Part shown: in pieces, positions 39,037-50,190 of the stretch
Numbering within the stretch: position 1 is the first letter of the stretch
Layout: each line of letters begins with the position of its first letter
Assembly: GCF_041296385.1 (NCBI RefSeq)
Contig: NC_091020.1
Coordinates: 28,910,001-28,974,000 of the forward strand
Direction: 5' to 3'
DNA from: Aphelocoma coerulescens
Lineage: Eukaryota; Chordata; Aves; Passeriformes; Corvidae
Length of the DNA stretch: 64,000 nucleotides
Notes under the pieces: generated by a model
The model's database searches: none
What the model was told of the DNA's origin: nothing
Seen by the model: only the letters and a program-made list of their open reading frames with translations
Translations under genes and position numbers: made by a program

Positions 39037-42000
39037 CTAATCCTCGGGCTGTGGCGCCAGGCAGGGGCAGCGGAACAGGCTGCGCAGCATCTGCAGCGCC
39101 CGCCCGAGGCGGGAGGGGCGTTTCTTGCGGGGACCCAGCTGCTGGCTGAGGGCCTGGGCTCCCAGGAGGGGAGGCGAGGCACAGAGCGGCACTTGGGGGC
39201 ACGGCTCAGATGGCCCGTGCTCAACCCAGGCCTCGCGAGGGGCAGGCACTGGGAGCCTGCCTCCTGCCAAACCTCCCAGCTCTCTGTCTTCTTCACGGAG
39301 CTCCAGGAGGCTCACTCCATCCCACTCGTCCTCCTCCCGCGGCAAGGCCTTGTCCCCCACGTTCTGTTCCCAGCTGTCCTGCATCAGGTCGCGGTCACTG
39401 TCATTTTCCCAGCTGGACTGAGCTGAAGGTCTCTTGCCGTTCCCTTTGGAAAGCTCCTGGCCAACGGAGTCTTCCTCTTCAGAAAGCTCCTGGCCAATGG
39501 ACTCTTCCCAATCAGACAGTTCTTGGTAGCTACCGACATCTCCATGGGACAGCTCATGTTCACTGTATTCCTCCCAGTGAGAGAAATTTTGGGAGCTACC
39601 GACTTGTCCTTGAGAAAGGCCTTGTTCTGTGCCTTCTTCCCAGTCAGAAAGTTCTATGTAGCTGCTGGCTTCTCCTAGGGACAGCTCGTCCGCAGTGGAT
39701 TCATCCCAGTCGGAGAGCTCGTGGTAGCTACCGGCTTCTTCTGGGGAGATCTCCTGCTCAATGCAGGCTTCCCCTTGGAGCCCTTCCTGGTCATTGGTGG
39801 TTTCTTCCAGGGACAGCTCGTCCCCCGTGGATTCATCCCAGTCGGAGAGCTCGTGGTAGCTACCGGCTTCTTCTGGGGAGAGCTCCTCCTCAATGCAGGC
39901 TTCCCCTTGGAGCCCTTCCTGGTCATTGGTGGTTTCTTCCAGGGACAGCTCGTCCCCCGTGGATTCATCCCAGTCGGAGAGCTCGTGGTAGCTACCGGCT
40001 TCTTCTGGGGAGAGCTCCTCCTCAATGCAGGCTTCCCCTTGGAGCCCTTCCTGGTCATTGGTGGTTTCTTCCAGGGACAGCTCGTCCCCCGTGGATTCAT
40101 CCCAGTCGGAGAGCTCGTGGTAGCTACCGGCTTCTTCTGGGGAGATCTCCTGCTCAATGCAGGCTTCCCCTTGGAATACATTCTGGTCGTTTCTGGCTTC
40201 TTCCAGGGACAGCTCGTCCCCCGTGGATTCATCCCAGTCGGAGAGCTCGTGGTAGCTACCGGCTTCTTCTGGGGAGAGCTCCTGCTCCATACAGGCTTCC
40301 CCTTGGACCACATCCTGGTCGTTGCTGGCATATCCAGGGGACACATCCTGCTCAATGCAGGCTTCCCCTTGGAACACGTCTTGGTTGTTCCTGTCTTCTT
40401 CTTGGGACAGCTCCTGCTCAATGCAGGCTTCTCCTTGGAGCCCTTCCTGGTCGTTTCTGGCTTCTTCCAGGGACAGTTCCTGCTCAATGCAGGCTTCCCC
40501 TTGGAGCCCTTCCTGGTTATTGGTGGCTTCTTCCAGGGACAGTTCCTGCTCAATACAGGCTTCCCCTTGGACTGCATCCTGGTCGTTGCTGGCATATCCA
40601 GGGAACACGTCCTGCTCAATGCAGGCTTCCCCTTGGACCACATCCTGGTCGTTGCTGGCATATCCAGGGGACACATCCTGCTCAATGCAGGCTTCCCCTT
40701 GGAACACATCCTGGTTGTTCCTGTCTTCTTCTTGGGACAGCTCCTGCTCAATGCAGGCTTCCCCTTGGAACTCATCCTCGTCGTGGCCGGCATATCCAGG
40801 GGGCAGCTCCTGCTCAATGCAGGCTTCCCCTTGGAACACATCCTGGTTGTTGCTGGCATGTCCAGGGGGCAGCTCCTGCTCAATGCAGGCTTCCTCTTGG
40901 AGCCCTTCCTGGTCGTTTCTGGCTTCTTCCAGGGTCAGTTCCTGCTCAATGCAGGCTTCTCCTTGGAGCCCTTTCTGGTCATTGGTGGCTTCTTCCAGGG
41001 ACAGTTCCTGCTCAATGCAGGCTTCCTCTTGGAACACATCCTGGTTGTTGCTGGCATATCCTGGGGACAGCTCCTGCTTAATGCAGGCTTCCTTTTGGAG
41101 CCCTTTCTGGTCATTTCTGGCTTCTTCCAGGGTCAGTTCCTGCTCAATGCAGGCTTCCCCTTGGAATACATCTTGGTCGTTGCTGGCATGTCCAGGGGGT
41201 AGCTCCTGCTCAATGCAGGCTTCCCCTTGGAACGCATCCTGGCCATTGGTGGCTTCTTCTCGGGACAGCTCCTGCTCAATGCAGGCTTCCTCTTTGGAGC
41301 CTTCCTGGTCGTTGTTGGTTTCTCCTTGAGACAGCTCTGTGTGTTCCTCATCCTCGCACTGAGAAAGCTCAAGCTCCCCAGCCGAGTCCCTGTCCTCAGT
41401 CTCTTTGTCTGCCAGGAGTGAGCCCCTGTCTGCCTCCTCCTGCTGCTCACTGAGGGCTTGGGCTCCCAGTGGGCTGGGCGAGGGGCTGGCGGTGCAGCAG
41501 GGGCTGTGCAGGGCAGAGATGGGGCTCTGTCGCTTTTGTTCTGGAGCAGCCGCTTCTAGTTCTGCAGCCGTGCTTTGCTCCAGGTCCCTCTGTTCCTCTG
41601 GCTGCTGGATTGATGCCTGGACCTCAAGCACGGCCTCTCGCACCACCTCATGGCTGATGTGCCATGCCAAGTCCAGCAGAGCCTGGCTGTAGCCTGGGGG
41701 GCTGCGTGGAGCAGGGACTGGGCTCTCTGTCGCTGCCGATGGCACCTCCTCCCTGAGGCCAGGAGAACCTGGTGCCTTTTCCACCTCGGCAGGCAGAGGC
41801 TCGGGGGGCTGCTCCTCCTCAGCAGCTGCAGCTGGAGCAGCAGCGGCTGCCAGCTCATCGTCTGTGGGACTCGCTGGGGCAGGAGAGGCGCCGGGCAGCT
41901 CACGGGCTGCCTCTCCTGCCACCTGGGTGCTCACGCTGCTGGGAGAGGCGGGCCCCTCCTGGGCATCCTCATCCTTCTCTGGGTACGAGGGTTTGTCCCA

Positions 42001-42933
42001 GGTCTTGCAACTGACACCTTCTGCCCATTGGGGCAGCCCCTGGCTGCTGACACTTCCTTCCCACTGGGGCAGCTTTTGGTCACTCCTGTCTTTTTCCCAC
42101 TGGGGTAGCTCCTGGACACTGTAGTCTTTTCCTTGTGATAAGTCCTGGTCCTTGTTGTCTGGCACTTGGGGCAACTCTGCGTGTCTCTTGTCTCCTTCCC
42201 ATTGGTACGTGTGCAGGTGGCCTGGCATATCTTCTGCCAAAGGAGACAGTTCCTGGTGTCCCTCCCCTTCCCACTGGGACAGCTCTTGGCATGACAGGTC
42301 TTCTTCCCACTGGGACAATTCTTGGCATATCTCATCCTCTTCCTCCCATGGGCACAGCTCCTGGACTGTCACGCTTTCTTCCCAGTTGTACAGCTCTTGC
42401 TGTGTGCCACGCCCCCACTGGACTTTCTCGCCTACCTCCCTCTGATGCAAATCTTGGTGTGTCACAACTCCCCATGGGGAAACTTCCTGGGTCGTCTCTT
42501 CTTCTTGCCCTTGGTAAAACTCTTGGATTGTCACTTCTTCCCAGAGGCAAGGTTCTGGGCTGCTAATGCCTCCCCACTGGGAAAGCTCTTGATCCGAGTC
42601 GTATTCCCACTCTTTGTCCATGTTGACAAAGGCCCCCTCCTCCTCAGCGTCCGACAGGGGCAGGCCTGAGCCGCCGCCTGCCCCCAGCCACTGCCCACTG
42701 AGGGCCTGGTCTTGCAGCCAGCCGGGCAAGGGGCTGGGGTGCTGTGAGTTGGGCTTCACCTTGTCCTCCTTCGCGTCTGACGTTGTGCGGCGCACAGGGA
42801 TCCCGGGAGCTGCTTCCTCCTGCGAGAGCGGCTCTGGCGGGACTGGGCTCCCCAGGGCTCTGCGTCCCTTAGATACCCCCTGGCAGGGCAGGGCGGGGCT
42901 CCACCGTGTCACAAAGGCCTCCGGGCACCACAA
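39037..42933 (-). CDS. Acidic 22-residue-repeat protein (copy 6)
   Basis: Complete 1298-codon frame. First ATG at 42621, possible acceptor near 42880, repeats at 39484-41331. It matches copy 4 at Ser546, Thr904, Gly936, Leu1095 and Gln1281 and in the CIEEEL endings of repeats 20 and 22, but has Glu275. The tract of identity with copy 4 therefore ends, or was converted, somewhere before codon 275, near 42111. Function unknown. Confidence 0.72.
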   Translation of the reverse strand: MWCPEAFVTRWSPALPCQGVSKGRRALGSPVPPEPLSQEEAAPGIPVRRTTSDAKEDKVKPNSQHPSPLPGWLQDQALSGQWLGAGGGSGLPLSDAEEEGAFVNMDKEWEYDSDQELSQWGGISSPEPCLWEEVTIQEFYQGQEEETTQEVSPWGVVTHQDLHQREVGEKVQWGRGTQQELYNWEESVTVQELCPWEEEDEICQELSQWEEDLSCQELSQWEGEGHQELSPLAEDMPGHLHTYQWEGDKRHAELPQVPDNKDQDLSQGKDYSVQELPQWEKDRSDQKLPQWEGSVSSQGLPQWAEGVSCKTWDKPSYPEKDEDAQEGPASPSSVSTQVAGEAARELPGASPAPASPTDDELAAAAAPAAAAEEEQPPEPLPAEVEKAPGSPGLREEVPSAATESPVPAPRSPPGYSQALLDLAWHISHEVVREAVLEVQASIQQPEEQRDLEQSTAAELEAAAPEQKRQSPISALHSPCCTASPSPSPLGAQALSEQQEEADRGSLLADKETEDRDSAGELELSQCEDEEHTELSQGETNNDQEGSKEEACIEQELSREEATNGQDAFQGEACIEQELPPGHASNDQDVFQGEACIEQELTLEEARNDQKGLQKEACIKQELSPGYASNNQDVFQEEACIEQELSLEEATNDQKGLQGEACIEQELTLEEARNDQEGLQEEACIEQELPPGHASNNQDVFQGEACIEQELPPGYAGHDEDEFQGEACIEQELSQEEDRNNQDVFQGEACIEQDVSPGYASNDQDVVQGEACIEQDVFPGYASNDQDAVQGEACIEQELSLEEATNNQEGLQGEACIEQELSLEEARNDQEGLQGEACIEQELSQEEDRNNQDVFQGEACIEQDVSPGYASNDQDVVQGEACMEQELSPEEAGSYHELSDWDESTGDELSLEEARNDQNVFQGEACIEQEISPEEAGSYHELSDWDESTGDELSLEETTNDQEGLQGEACIEEELSPEEAGSYHELSDWDESTGDELSLEETTNDQEGLQGEACIEEELSPEEAGSYHELSDWDESTGDELSLEETTNDQEGLQGEACIEQEISPEEAGSYHELSDWDESTADELSLGEASSYIELSDWEEGTEQGLSQGQVGSSQNFSHWEEYSEHELSHGDVGSYQELSDWEESIGQELSEEEDSVGQELSKGNGKRPSAQSSWENDSDRDLMQDSWEQNVGDKALPREEDEWDGVSLLELREEDRELGGLAGGRLPVPAPREAWVEHGPSEPCPQVPLCASPPLLGAQALSQQLGPRKKRPSRLGRALQMLRSLFRCPCLAPQPED

Positions 42934-43087
42934 TGTCCCGCATCATCCAGGGCCCTGACACAAGGCGCCTGTGTCACAAAGGGCCACACCTGGCACCCTT
43001 CTGACAGCTGAAGCCACTGGAAGGGGCATGGAGCAGCCCCCAGGCTTGCGGGCTTCTAGACCTTTCTTATGATGCCATCATTAAAAT

Positions 43088-44053
43088 TGTCAGAAATGCT
43101 TCTGCCTGAATTAGGGTGCAAATGAGGCCATATGCCAAAGTCAGTAGTATGGGTTTTATTTAACAGTAAATGAGAGAGAGAGAGAGAGATAGAGAGCTAG
43201 AAAGAGAAAAAAATAGAAAAGAGAGGGGTAGACAGAGAGTGACAGAGACAGATGAGAAAACCTCAGCACTCCGAGGACAATGGCATTGTGTTGATGCTCT
43301 CCATCAGGACTTCTTGGCCATAAAGGTTCCCTGAAAACATGGAGTTGAGGGGATTGACATACATTTGGGCCAGGTGGGAACGCCCAGGTAGCTGCCCGGG
43401 TGGGGGGCAAGTTTGACACAGTCTCTTGCAACAGACTCTGGATCTGTTGCATCCCTTTGCATCGCGTGCGCTGCTCTGCTGCAAGGCCTCAGCAATGAGT
43501 CTGGGGAGCGCTTTGGGGGTCTTTGATGGATTATGACGCCTGCTCGGCTGCCCCTCGTGTGAATTTCCCATGGATGTGGCCTTCCCAGGGTGGGGGGTTT
43601 TAGAGCTGAGCCAGTTTGTGTGAGGGAGGATGGGTGTTCAGTGCCTCTGACCAGAGGTTACGCCACAGCCCCAAAACTCTCCTCCTCCCTTCTTGGTTGT
43701 GAGGGAGCGTGTGCAAACCTGGCCTCAGCAGATGAGCCTGTGGGCTATGGCCTCCCCAGGCTGAATCCAGGCCAAGCTGATTTTCAGGACAGCTTCTGCG
43801 TTTGGCTTTCTTGTGGGTACATTCTCCTCCCTTAGCCTTGTTTCCTTGTCCCTAGACCAGAGGTAACTGAACAACTAATATCACCTTTGTGGTATCTCAA
43901 GTTCTGTTAGGCAGCTTAAGTCGCAGCCCAAAGCTGCAGTCAGGTGAAGGAGAGGTGGGCTTGGGTAGTCTCAGCCTCTTTATACAGTTTTGCCATAATG
44001 TGCAAAACTCCTTCATAACAATGTTTAAGTCATGACCCATAACATTTCTGACA
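43088..44053 (-). mobile_element. Solo LTR, spacer 7 (upstream of gene 6)
   Basis: Same LTR, type-B markers, TATAAA at 43984-43979. A private G (TATGACGCCTG near 43538) is shared only with spacer 8. Confidence 0.65.
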
Positions 44054-44158
44054 ATCCTGATGTGCCCAGAGCCCCTGTGAGGCTTTGGACACAGTGCCAC
44101 GTGACACCTCAAGCCCCACACCGCACAGCCCTGGCTTTGGAGGTTGGGCTATGCAGGG

Positions 44159-44896
44159 CAGGAGGAACTGGCCAGATGGACGCAGCTGGGGAGCTGTGGC
44201 CAGTGGCTCCATGTCCAGGTGGAGGCTGGGGACGAGGGGTGTCCATCAGGGCTCTGGCCTTGGCCCTGGGGCTCTTGAATGGCTTCGCCAGTGACACGGA
44301 GAGTGGACGGAGCTCCCCCTCAGCACGGGGTTTGCAGGGGACAGGAAGCTGAGTGGGGCAGGGGCTGAGGAGAAGGACTTGGGGGTGCTGATGGAGGAGA
44401 AGCTCAGCGTGAGCCAGCAATCTGTGCTGCCAGCCCAAAAAGGCACCCATGGGCTGAGCTGCGTGGAAAGGAGCAAAGAGCTGCAGGTCAAGGGAGGTAA
44501 TTGTGGCCCTCTAGTCCATTTTTTGAGATCCCACGTGGAGCACACTAGATCTTTGTCTGGGGGCCCCCAGGATAGGAAGGGTTTGGACCTGCTTGAATGA
44601 GTTCAGAGGAGAGCGACTGAGGTCCTCAGAGGGTTGGGGAACCTCTGCTTTGAAGACAGTCTGGACAGAGAATGTGTTCCAGAGAGAGATGCCTCTGCCT
44701 GAATTCAGGCGCAAATGAGACCATATGATGACAACATACGGATTTTATTTAATGTGGATTTTATTTAACAAGAAATGTGAAGGAGGAAGAAAAATAGGAG
44801 CTATTTCTTTCAGTCTCAGAGAGAGCAGAAGAGAATCTGTTGGAACTAGATGACCTTTGAGGTCCTTCCCAAACGAAACCATTCGGTGATGCTAGA
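44159..44896 (+). mobile_element. CR1 relic with LTR fragment, spacer 7
   Basis: CR1 reverse-transcriptase piece, opposite-strand LTR fragment (about 44683-44779) and CR1 tail (about 44837-44896). Confidence 0.75.
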
Positions 44897-44932
44897 GTAT
44901 GTGTAGATGTGTATTTTAACTTGATATTGTTG

Positions 44933-44964
<32 letters not shown>

Positions 44965-45509
44965 ATTTTCTACTACTATTTCATCTTCATCTTCTTCTTC
45001 TTATCCCTATTCTTCTTTTTCTTCTTAGTGTTTACTTCTACTATTTCTTCTTCTGTATCAACTTATCCTTAGTCCTTATTTTTATTCTTATCCTTATTTT
45101 TATTCTCATTCTTATTCTTCTTTCTCCTATTCTTGTTTAAATTGTTATTCCTTTTCCTATTCTTCTCCTTATTTATTTTTATTTTTCTTCTTATTATTCT
45201 TATTCCTTTTCCTGTTCATATTCTTTTTCTCATTCTTATTCCTTTTTTTTCCAATTTTCTTATTCTAAAACCTTTAATTATTCCTATTCTTCTTCTTCTT
45301 TTTTCTTCTTCTATTCCTATTATTATTCTTACTCTTTTTTTCTTGTTCTTATGCTTAATTCTTTTTCTCGTTTACTACTACTATTTCTTCAACTTCTTCA
45401 TCTTCTTTATATTATTACTAGTCCTATTTTTTCTTTTTGTGGGTTTTTTGTGTTTTGTGTTGTTTTTTGTTGGTTTGTTTTTTTTTTTTTCACTACTGCT
45501 ATTATTTCT
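44933..45509. repeat. (TAC)n and polypyrimidine tract, spacer 7 (4 bp shorter, separate event)
   Basis: One TTC is lost near 45012, a different run from that in spacers 4 and 6, together with one T near 45450. Spacer 9 has the same pattern. Confidence 0.9.
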
Positions 45510-45641
45510 TAAAGCCAACTTCCCTCTGTTTTGGAAGAATTGTTTGGTGAAGTCGTGCAGTGGAGTCCTGGGAGCAACACCTCCTGTCTGTGGCCATTCC
45601 TCATGGATAAAATCCCAAAGGATCAGCATGTAGTCCTTTCA

Positions 45642-45892
45642 GGATGAGAGGAAATGGCCTTGGATTCCAGCAGGGGAGGTTCAGATTAAATATTCCAAAC
45701 AACTTTTCCCTGACAGAGTGGTCAGGAATTGATTGCAAGAAGTTGCTCAGGGAGGTGGTAGAGTCACTGTCTCTGGAAGTGTTCAAGTATTGTCTGGATG
45801 TGGCACTTGGGGACATGGTTTCAGGGTGATGATGGTGGTGCCAGGCTGAGGGTGGGACTGGATGACTTTCAAGGTCTCTTCCCACGCTGATG
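45642..45892 (+). mobile_element. CR1 3' end fragment downstream of gene 7
   Basis: CR1 3' region with TGACAGAGTGG, 248 bp past the gene 7 stop. Confidence 0.85.
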
Positions 45893-46139
45893 AGCCTCTG
45901 GCCTTCACCGCTGAGCCACGTGGCACCGAGTGTCCCGCATGGATACTGGTTTGAGGCTGGCCACACGGGTAATATTTGCCCTTGGGGAGCGTGGCTTGGG
46001 ATGCTCCCAAGCAGCCGGGGATTGCTGAGGCTGCAGGGACATGTCCAGGCAAAGGCAGCCCGTGTGGCTCCCCCAGGACGTAGGGCAGGCTGCCGGCCAG
46101 CTGCCGTGCAGGGGGCCCGGGCTGGCGCCGGCCGCAGCC

Positions 46140-49100
46140 CTAATCCTCGGGCTGTGGCGCCAGGCAGGGGCAGCGGAACAGGCTGCGCAGCATCTGCAGC
46201 GCCCGCCCGAGGCGGGAGGGGCGTTTCTTGCGGGGACCCAGCTGCTGGCTGAGGGCCTGGGCTCCCAGGAGGGGAGGCGAGGCACAGAGCGGCACTTGGG
46301 GGCACGGCTCAGATGGCCCGTGCTCAACCCAGGCCTCGCGAGGGGCAGGCACTGGGAGCCTGCCTCCTGCCAAACCTCCCAGCTCTCTGTCTTCTTCACG
46401 GAGCTCCAGGAGGCTCACTCCATCCCACTCGTCCTCCTCCCGCGGCAAGGCCTTGTCCCCCACGTTCTGTTCCCAGCTGTCCTGCATCAGGTCGCGGTCA
46501 CTGTCATTTTCCCAGCTGGACTGAGCTGAAGGTCTCTTGCCGTTCCCTTTGGAAAGCTCCTGGCCAACGGAGTCTTCCTCTTCAGAAAGCTCCTGGCCAA
46601 TGGACTCTTCCCAATCAGACAGTTCTTGGTAGCTACCGACATCTCCATGGGACAGCTCATGTTCACTGTATTCCTCCCAGTGAGAGAAATTTTGGGAGCT
46701 ACCGACTTGTCCTTGAGAAAGGCCTTGTTCTGTGCCTTCTTCCCAGTCAGAAAGTTCTATGTAGCTGCTGGCTTCTCCTAGGGACAGCTCGTCCGCAGTG
46801 GATTCATCCCAGTCGGAGAGCTCGTGGTAGCTACCGGCTTCTTCTGGGGAGATCTCCTGCTCAATGCAGGCTTCCCCTTGGAGCCCTTCCTGGTCATTGG
46901 TGGTTTCTTCCAGGGACAGCTCGTCCCCCGTGGATTCATCCCAGTCGGAGAGCTCGTGGTAGCTACCGGCTTCTTCTGGGGAGAGCTCCTCCTCAATGCA
47001 GGCTTCCCCTTGGAGCCCTTCCTGGTCATTGGTGGTTTCTTCCAGGGACAGCTCGTCCCCCGTGGATTCATCCCAGTCGGAGAGCTCGTGGTAGCTACCG
47101 GCTTCTTCTGGGGAGAGCTCCTCCTCAATGCAGGCTTCCTCTTGGAGCCCTTCCTGGTCATTGGTGGTTTCTTCCAGGGACAGCTCGTCCCCCGTGGATT
47201 CATCCCAGTCGGAGAGCTCGTGGTAGCTACCGGCTTCTTCTGGGGAGATCTCCTGCTCAATGCAGGCTTCCCCTTGGAATACATTCTGGTCGTTTCTGGC
47301 TTCTTCCAGGGACAGCTCATCCCCAGTGGATTCATCCCAGTCGGAGAGCTCGTGGTAGCTACCGGCTTCTTCTGGGGAGAGCTCCTGCTCCATACAGGCT
47401 TCCCCTTGGACCACATCCTGGTCGTTGCTGGCATATCCAGGGGACACATCCTGCTCAATGCAGGCTTCCCCTTGGAACACGTCTTGGTTGTTCCTGTCTT
47501 CTTCTTGGGACAGCTCCTGCTCAATGCAGGCTTCTCCTTGGAGCCCTTCCTGGTCGTTTCTGGCTTCTTCCAGGGACAGTTCCTGCTCAATGCAGGCTTC
47601 CCCTTGGAGCCCTTCCTGGTTATTGGTGGCTTCTTCCAGGGACAGTTCCTGCTCAATACAGGCTTCCCCTTGGACTGCATCCTGGTCGTTGCTGGCATAT
47701 CCAGGGAACACGTCCTGCTCAATGCAGGCTTCCCCTTGGACCACATCCTGGTCGTTGCTGGCATATCCAGGGGACACATCCTGCTCAATGCAGGCTTCCC
47801 CTTGGAACACATCCTGGTTGTTCCTGTCTTCTTCTTGGGACAGCTCCTGCTCAATGCAGGCTTCCCCTTGGAACTCATCCTCGTCGTGGCCGGCATATCC
47901 AGGGGGCAGCTCCTGCTCAATGCAGGCTTCCCCTTGGAACACATCCTGGTTGTTGCTGGCATGTCCAGGGGGCAGCTCCTGCTCAATGCAGGCTTCCTCT
48001 TGGAGCCCTTCCTGGTCGTTTCTGGCTTCTTCCAGGGTCAGTTCCTGCTCAATGCAGGCTTCTCCTTGGAGCCCTTTCTGGTCATTGGTGGCTTCTTCCA
48101 GGGACAGTTCCTGCTCAATGCAGGCTTCCTCTTGGAACACATCCTGGTTGTTGCTGGCATATCCTGGGGACAGCTCCTGCTTAATGCAGGCTTCCTTTTG
48201 GAGCCCTTTCTGGTCATTTCTGGCTTCTTCCAGGGTCAGTTCCTGCTCAATGCAGGCTTCCCCTTGGAATACATCTTGGTCGTTGCTGGCATGTCCAGGG
48301 GGTAGCTCCTGCTCAATGCAGGCTTCCCCTTGGAACGCATCCTGGCCATTGGTGGCTTCTTCTCGGGACAGCTCCTGCTCAATGCAGGCTTCCTCTTTGG
48401 GGCCTTCCTGGTCGTTGTTGGTTTCTCCTTGAGACAGCTCTGTGTGTTCCTCATCCTCGCACTGAGAAAGCTCAAGCTCCCCAGCCGAGTCCCTGTCCTC
48501 AGTCTCTTTGTCTGCCAGGAGTGAGCCCCTGTCTGCCTCCTCCTGCTGCTCACTGAGGGCTTGGGCTCCCAGTGGGCTGGGCGAGGGGCTGGCGGTGCAG
48601 CAGGGGCTGTGCAGGGCAGAGATGGGGCTCTGTCGCTTTTGTTCTGGAGCAGCCGCTTCTAGTTCTGCAGCCGTGCTTTGCTCCAGGTCCCTCTGTTCCT
48701 CTGGCTGCTGGATTGATGCCTGGACCTCAAGCACGGCCTCTCGCACCACCTCATGGCTGATGTGCCATGCCAAGTCCAGCAGAGCCTGGCTGTAGCCTGG
48801 GGGGCTGCGTGGAGCAGGGACTGGGCTCTCTGTCGCTGCCGATGGCACCTCCTCCCTGAGGCCAGGAGAACCTGGTGCCTTTTCCACCTCGGCAGGCAGA
48901 GGCTCGGGGGGCTGCTCCTCCTCAGCAGCTGCAGCTGGAGCAGCAGCGGCTGCCAGCTCATCGTCTGTGGGACTCGCTGGGGCAGGAGAGGCGCCGGGCA
49001 GCTCACGGGCTGCCTCTCCTGCCACCTGGGTGCTCACGCTGCTGGGAGAGGCGGGCCCCTCCTGGGCATCCTCATCCTTCTCTGGGTACGAGGGTTTGTC

Positions 49101-50036
49101 CCAGGTCTTGCAACTGACACCTTCTGCCCATTGGGGCAGCCCCTGGCTGCTGACACTTCCTTCCCACTGGGGCAGCTTTTGGTCACTCCTGTCTTTTTCC
49201 CACTGGGGTAGCTCCTGGACACTGTAGTCTTTTCCTTGTGATAAGTCCTGGTCCTTGTTGTCTGGCACTTGGGGCAACTCTGCGTGTCTCTTGTCTCCTT
49301 CCCATTGGTACGTGTGCAGGTGGCCTGGCATATCTTCTGCCAAAGGAGACAGTTCCTGGTGTCCCTCCCCTTCCCACTGGGACAGCTCTTGGCATGACAG
49401 GTCTTCTTCCCACTGGGACAATTCTTGGCATATCTCATCCTCTTCCTCCCATGGGCACAGCTCCTGGACTGTCACGCTTTCTTCCCAGTTGTACAGCTCT
49501 TGCTGTGTGCCACGCCCCCACTGGACTTTCTCGCCTACCTCCCTCTGATGCAAATCTTGGTGTGTCACAACTCCCCATGGGGAAACTTCCTGGGTCGTCT
49601 CTTCTTCTTGCCCTTGGTAAAACTCTTGGATTGTCACTTCTTCCCAGAGGCAAGGTTCTGGGCTGCTAATGCCTCCCCACTGGGAAAGCTCTTGATCCGA
49701 GTCGTATTCCCACTCTTTGTCCATGTTGACAAAGGCCCCCTCCTCCTCAGCGTCCGACAGGGGCAGGCCTGAGCCGCCGCCTGCCCCCAGCCACTGCCCA
49801 CTGAGGGCCTGGTCTTGCAGCCAGCCGGGCAAGGGGCTGGGGTGCTGTGAGTTGGGCTTCACCTTGTCCTCCTTCGCGTCTGACGTTGTGCGGCGCACAG
49901 GGATCCCGGGAGCTGCTTCCTCCTGCGAGAGCGGCTCTGGCGGGACTGGGCTCCCCAGGGCTCTGCGTCCCTTAGATACCCCCTGGCAGGGCAGGGCGGG
50001 GCTCCACCGTGTCACAAAGGCCTCCGGGCACCACAA
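46140..50036 (-). CDS. Acidic 22-residue-repeat protein (copy 7)
   Basis: Complete 1298-codon frame. First ATG at 49724, possible acceptor near 49983, repeats at 46587-48434. It is a mosaic: Pro546 as in copies 3 and 5, Leu1095 and Gln1281 as in copies 4 and 6, and a LQEEACIEEEL ending of repeat 20 that is otherwise seen only in copy 9. Such mixing is what gene conversion or unequal crossing-over would leave. Frame and repeat number are intact. Function unknown. Confidence 0.72.
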   Translation of the reverse strand: MWCPEAFVTRWSPALPCQGVSKGRRALGSPVPPEPLSQEEAAPGIPVRRTTSDAKEDKVKPNSQHPSPLPGWLQDQALSGQWLGAGGGSGLPLSDAEEEGAFVNMDKEWEYDSDQELSQWGGISSPEPCLWEEVTIQEFYQGQEEETTQEVSPWGVVTHQDLHQREVGEKVQWGRGTQQELYNWEESVTVQELCPWEEEDEICQELSQWEEDLSCQELSQWEGEGHQELSPLAEDMPGHLHTYQWEGDKRHAELPQVPDNKDQDLSQGKDYSVQELPQWEKDRSDQKLPQWEGSVSSQGLPQWAEGVSCKTWDKPSYPEKDEDAQEGPASPSSVSTQVAGEAARELPGASPAPASPTDDELAAAAAPAAAAEEEQPPEPLPAEVEKAPGSPGLREEVPSAATESPVPAPRSPPGYSQALLDLAWHISHEVVREAVLEVQASIQQPEEQRDLEQSTAAELEAAAPEQKRQSPISALHSPCCTASPSPSPLGAQALSEQQEEADRGSLLADKETEDRDSAGELELSQCEDEEHTELSQGETNNDQEGPKEEACIEQELSREEATNGQDAFQGEACIEQELPPGHASNDQDVFQGEACIEQELTLEEARNDQKGLQKEACIKQELSPGYASNNQDVFQEEACIEQELSLEEATNDQKGLQGEACIEQELTLEEARNDQEGLQEEACIEQELPPGHASNNQDVFQGEACIEQELPPGYAGHDEDEFQGEACIEQELSQEEDRNNQDVFQGEACIEQDVSPGYASNDQDVVQGEACIEQDVFPGYASNDQDAVQGEACIEQELSLEEATNNQEGLQGEACIEQELSLEEARNDQEGLQGEACIEQELSQEEDRNNQDVFQGEACIEQDVSPGYASNDQDVVQGEACMEQELSPEEAGSYHELSDWDESTGDELSLEEARNDQNVFQGEACIEQEISPEEAGSYHELSDWDESTGDELSLEETTNDQEGLQEEACIEEELSPEEAGSYHELSDWDESTGDELSLEETTNDQEGLQGEACIEEELSPEEAGSYHELSDWDESTGDELSLEETTNDQEGLQGEACIEQEISPEEAGSYHELSDWDESTADELSLGEASSYIELSDWEEGTEQGLSQGQVGSSQNFSHWEEYSEHELSHGDVGSYQELSDWEESIGQELSEEEDSVGQELSKGNGKRPSAQSSWENDSDRDLMQDSWEQNVGDKALPREEDEWDGVSLLELREEDRELGGLAGGRLPVPAPREAWVEHGPSEPCPQVPLCASPPLLGAQALSQQLGPRKKRPSRLGRALQMLRSLFRCPCLAPQPED

Positions 50037-50190
50037 TGTCCCGCATCATCCAGGGCCCTGACACAAGGCGCCTGTGTCACAAAGGGCCACACCTGGCACC
50101 CTTCTGACAGCTGAAGCCACTGGAAGGGGCATGGAGCAGCCCCCAGGCTTGCGGGCTTCTAGACCTTTCTTATGATGCCATCATTAAAAT

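Larger units (their letters stand above)
28724..42933. repeat. Higher-order dimer 3 (units 5+6), near-copy of dimer 2
   Basis: This segment repeats dimer 2 at an offset of exactly 14,210 bp and shares its private markers: Pro546 and Ser936 in the first gene, Leu1095 in the second, the same 4-bp spacer shortening, and GGGAGTGTGTGC near 36600. The clearest difference is at codon 275 of the second gene, Glu here and Gln in dimer 2. It is either a very recent two-unit duplication or a collapse or expansion error in assembly. Confidence 0.8.
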
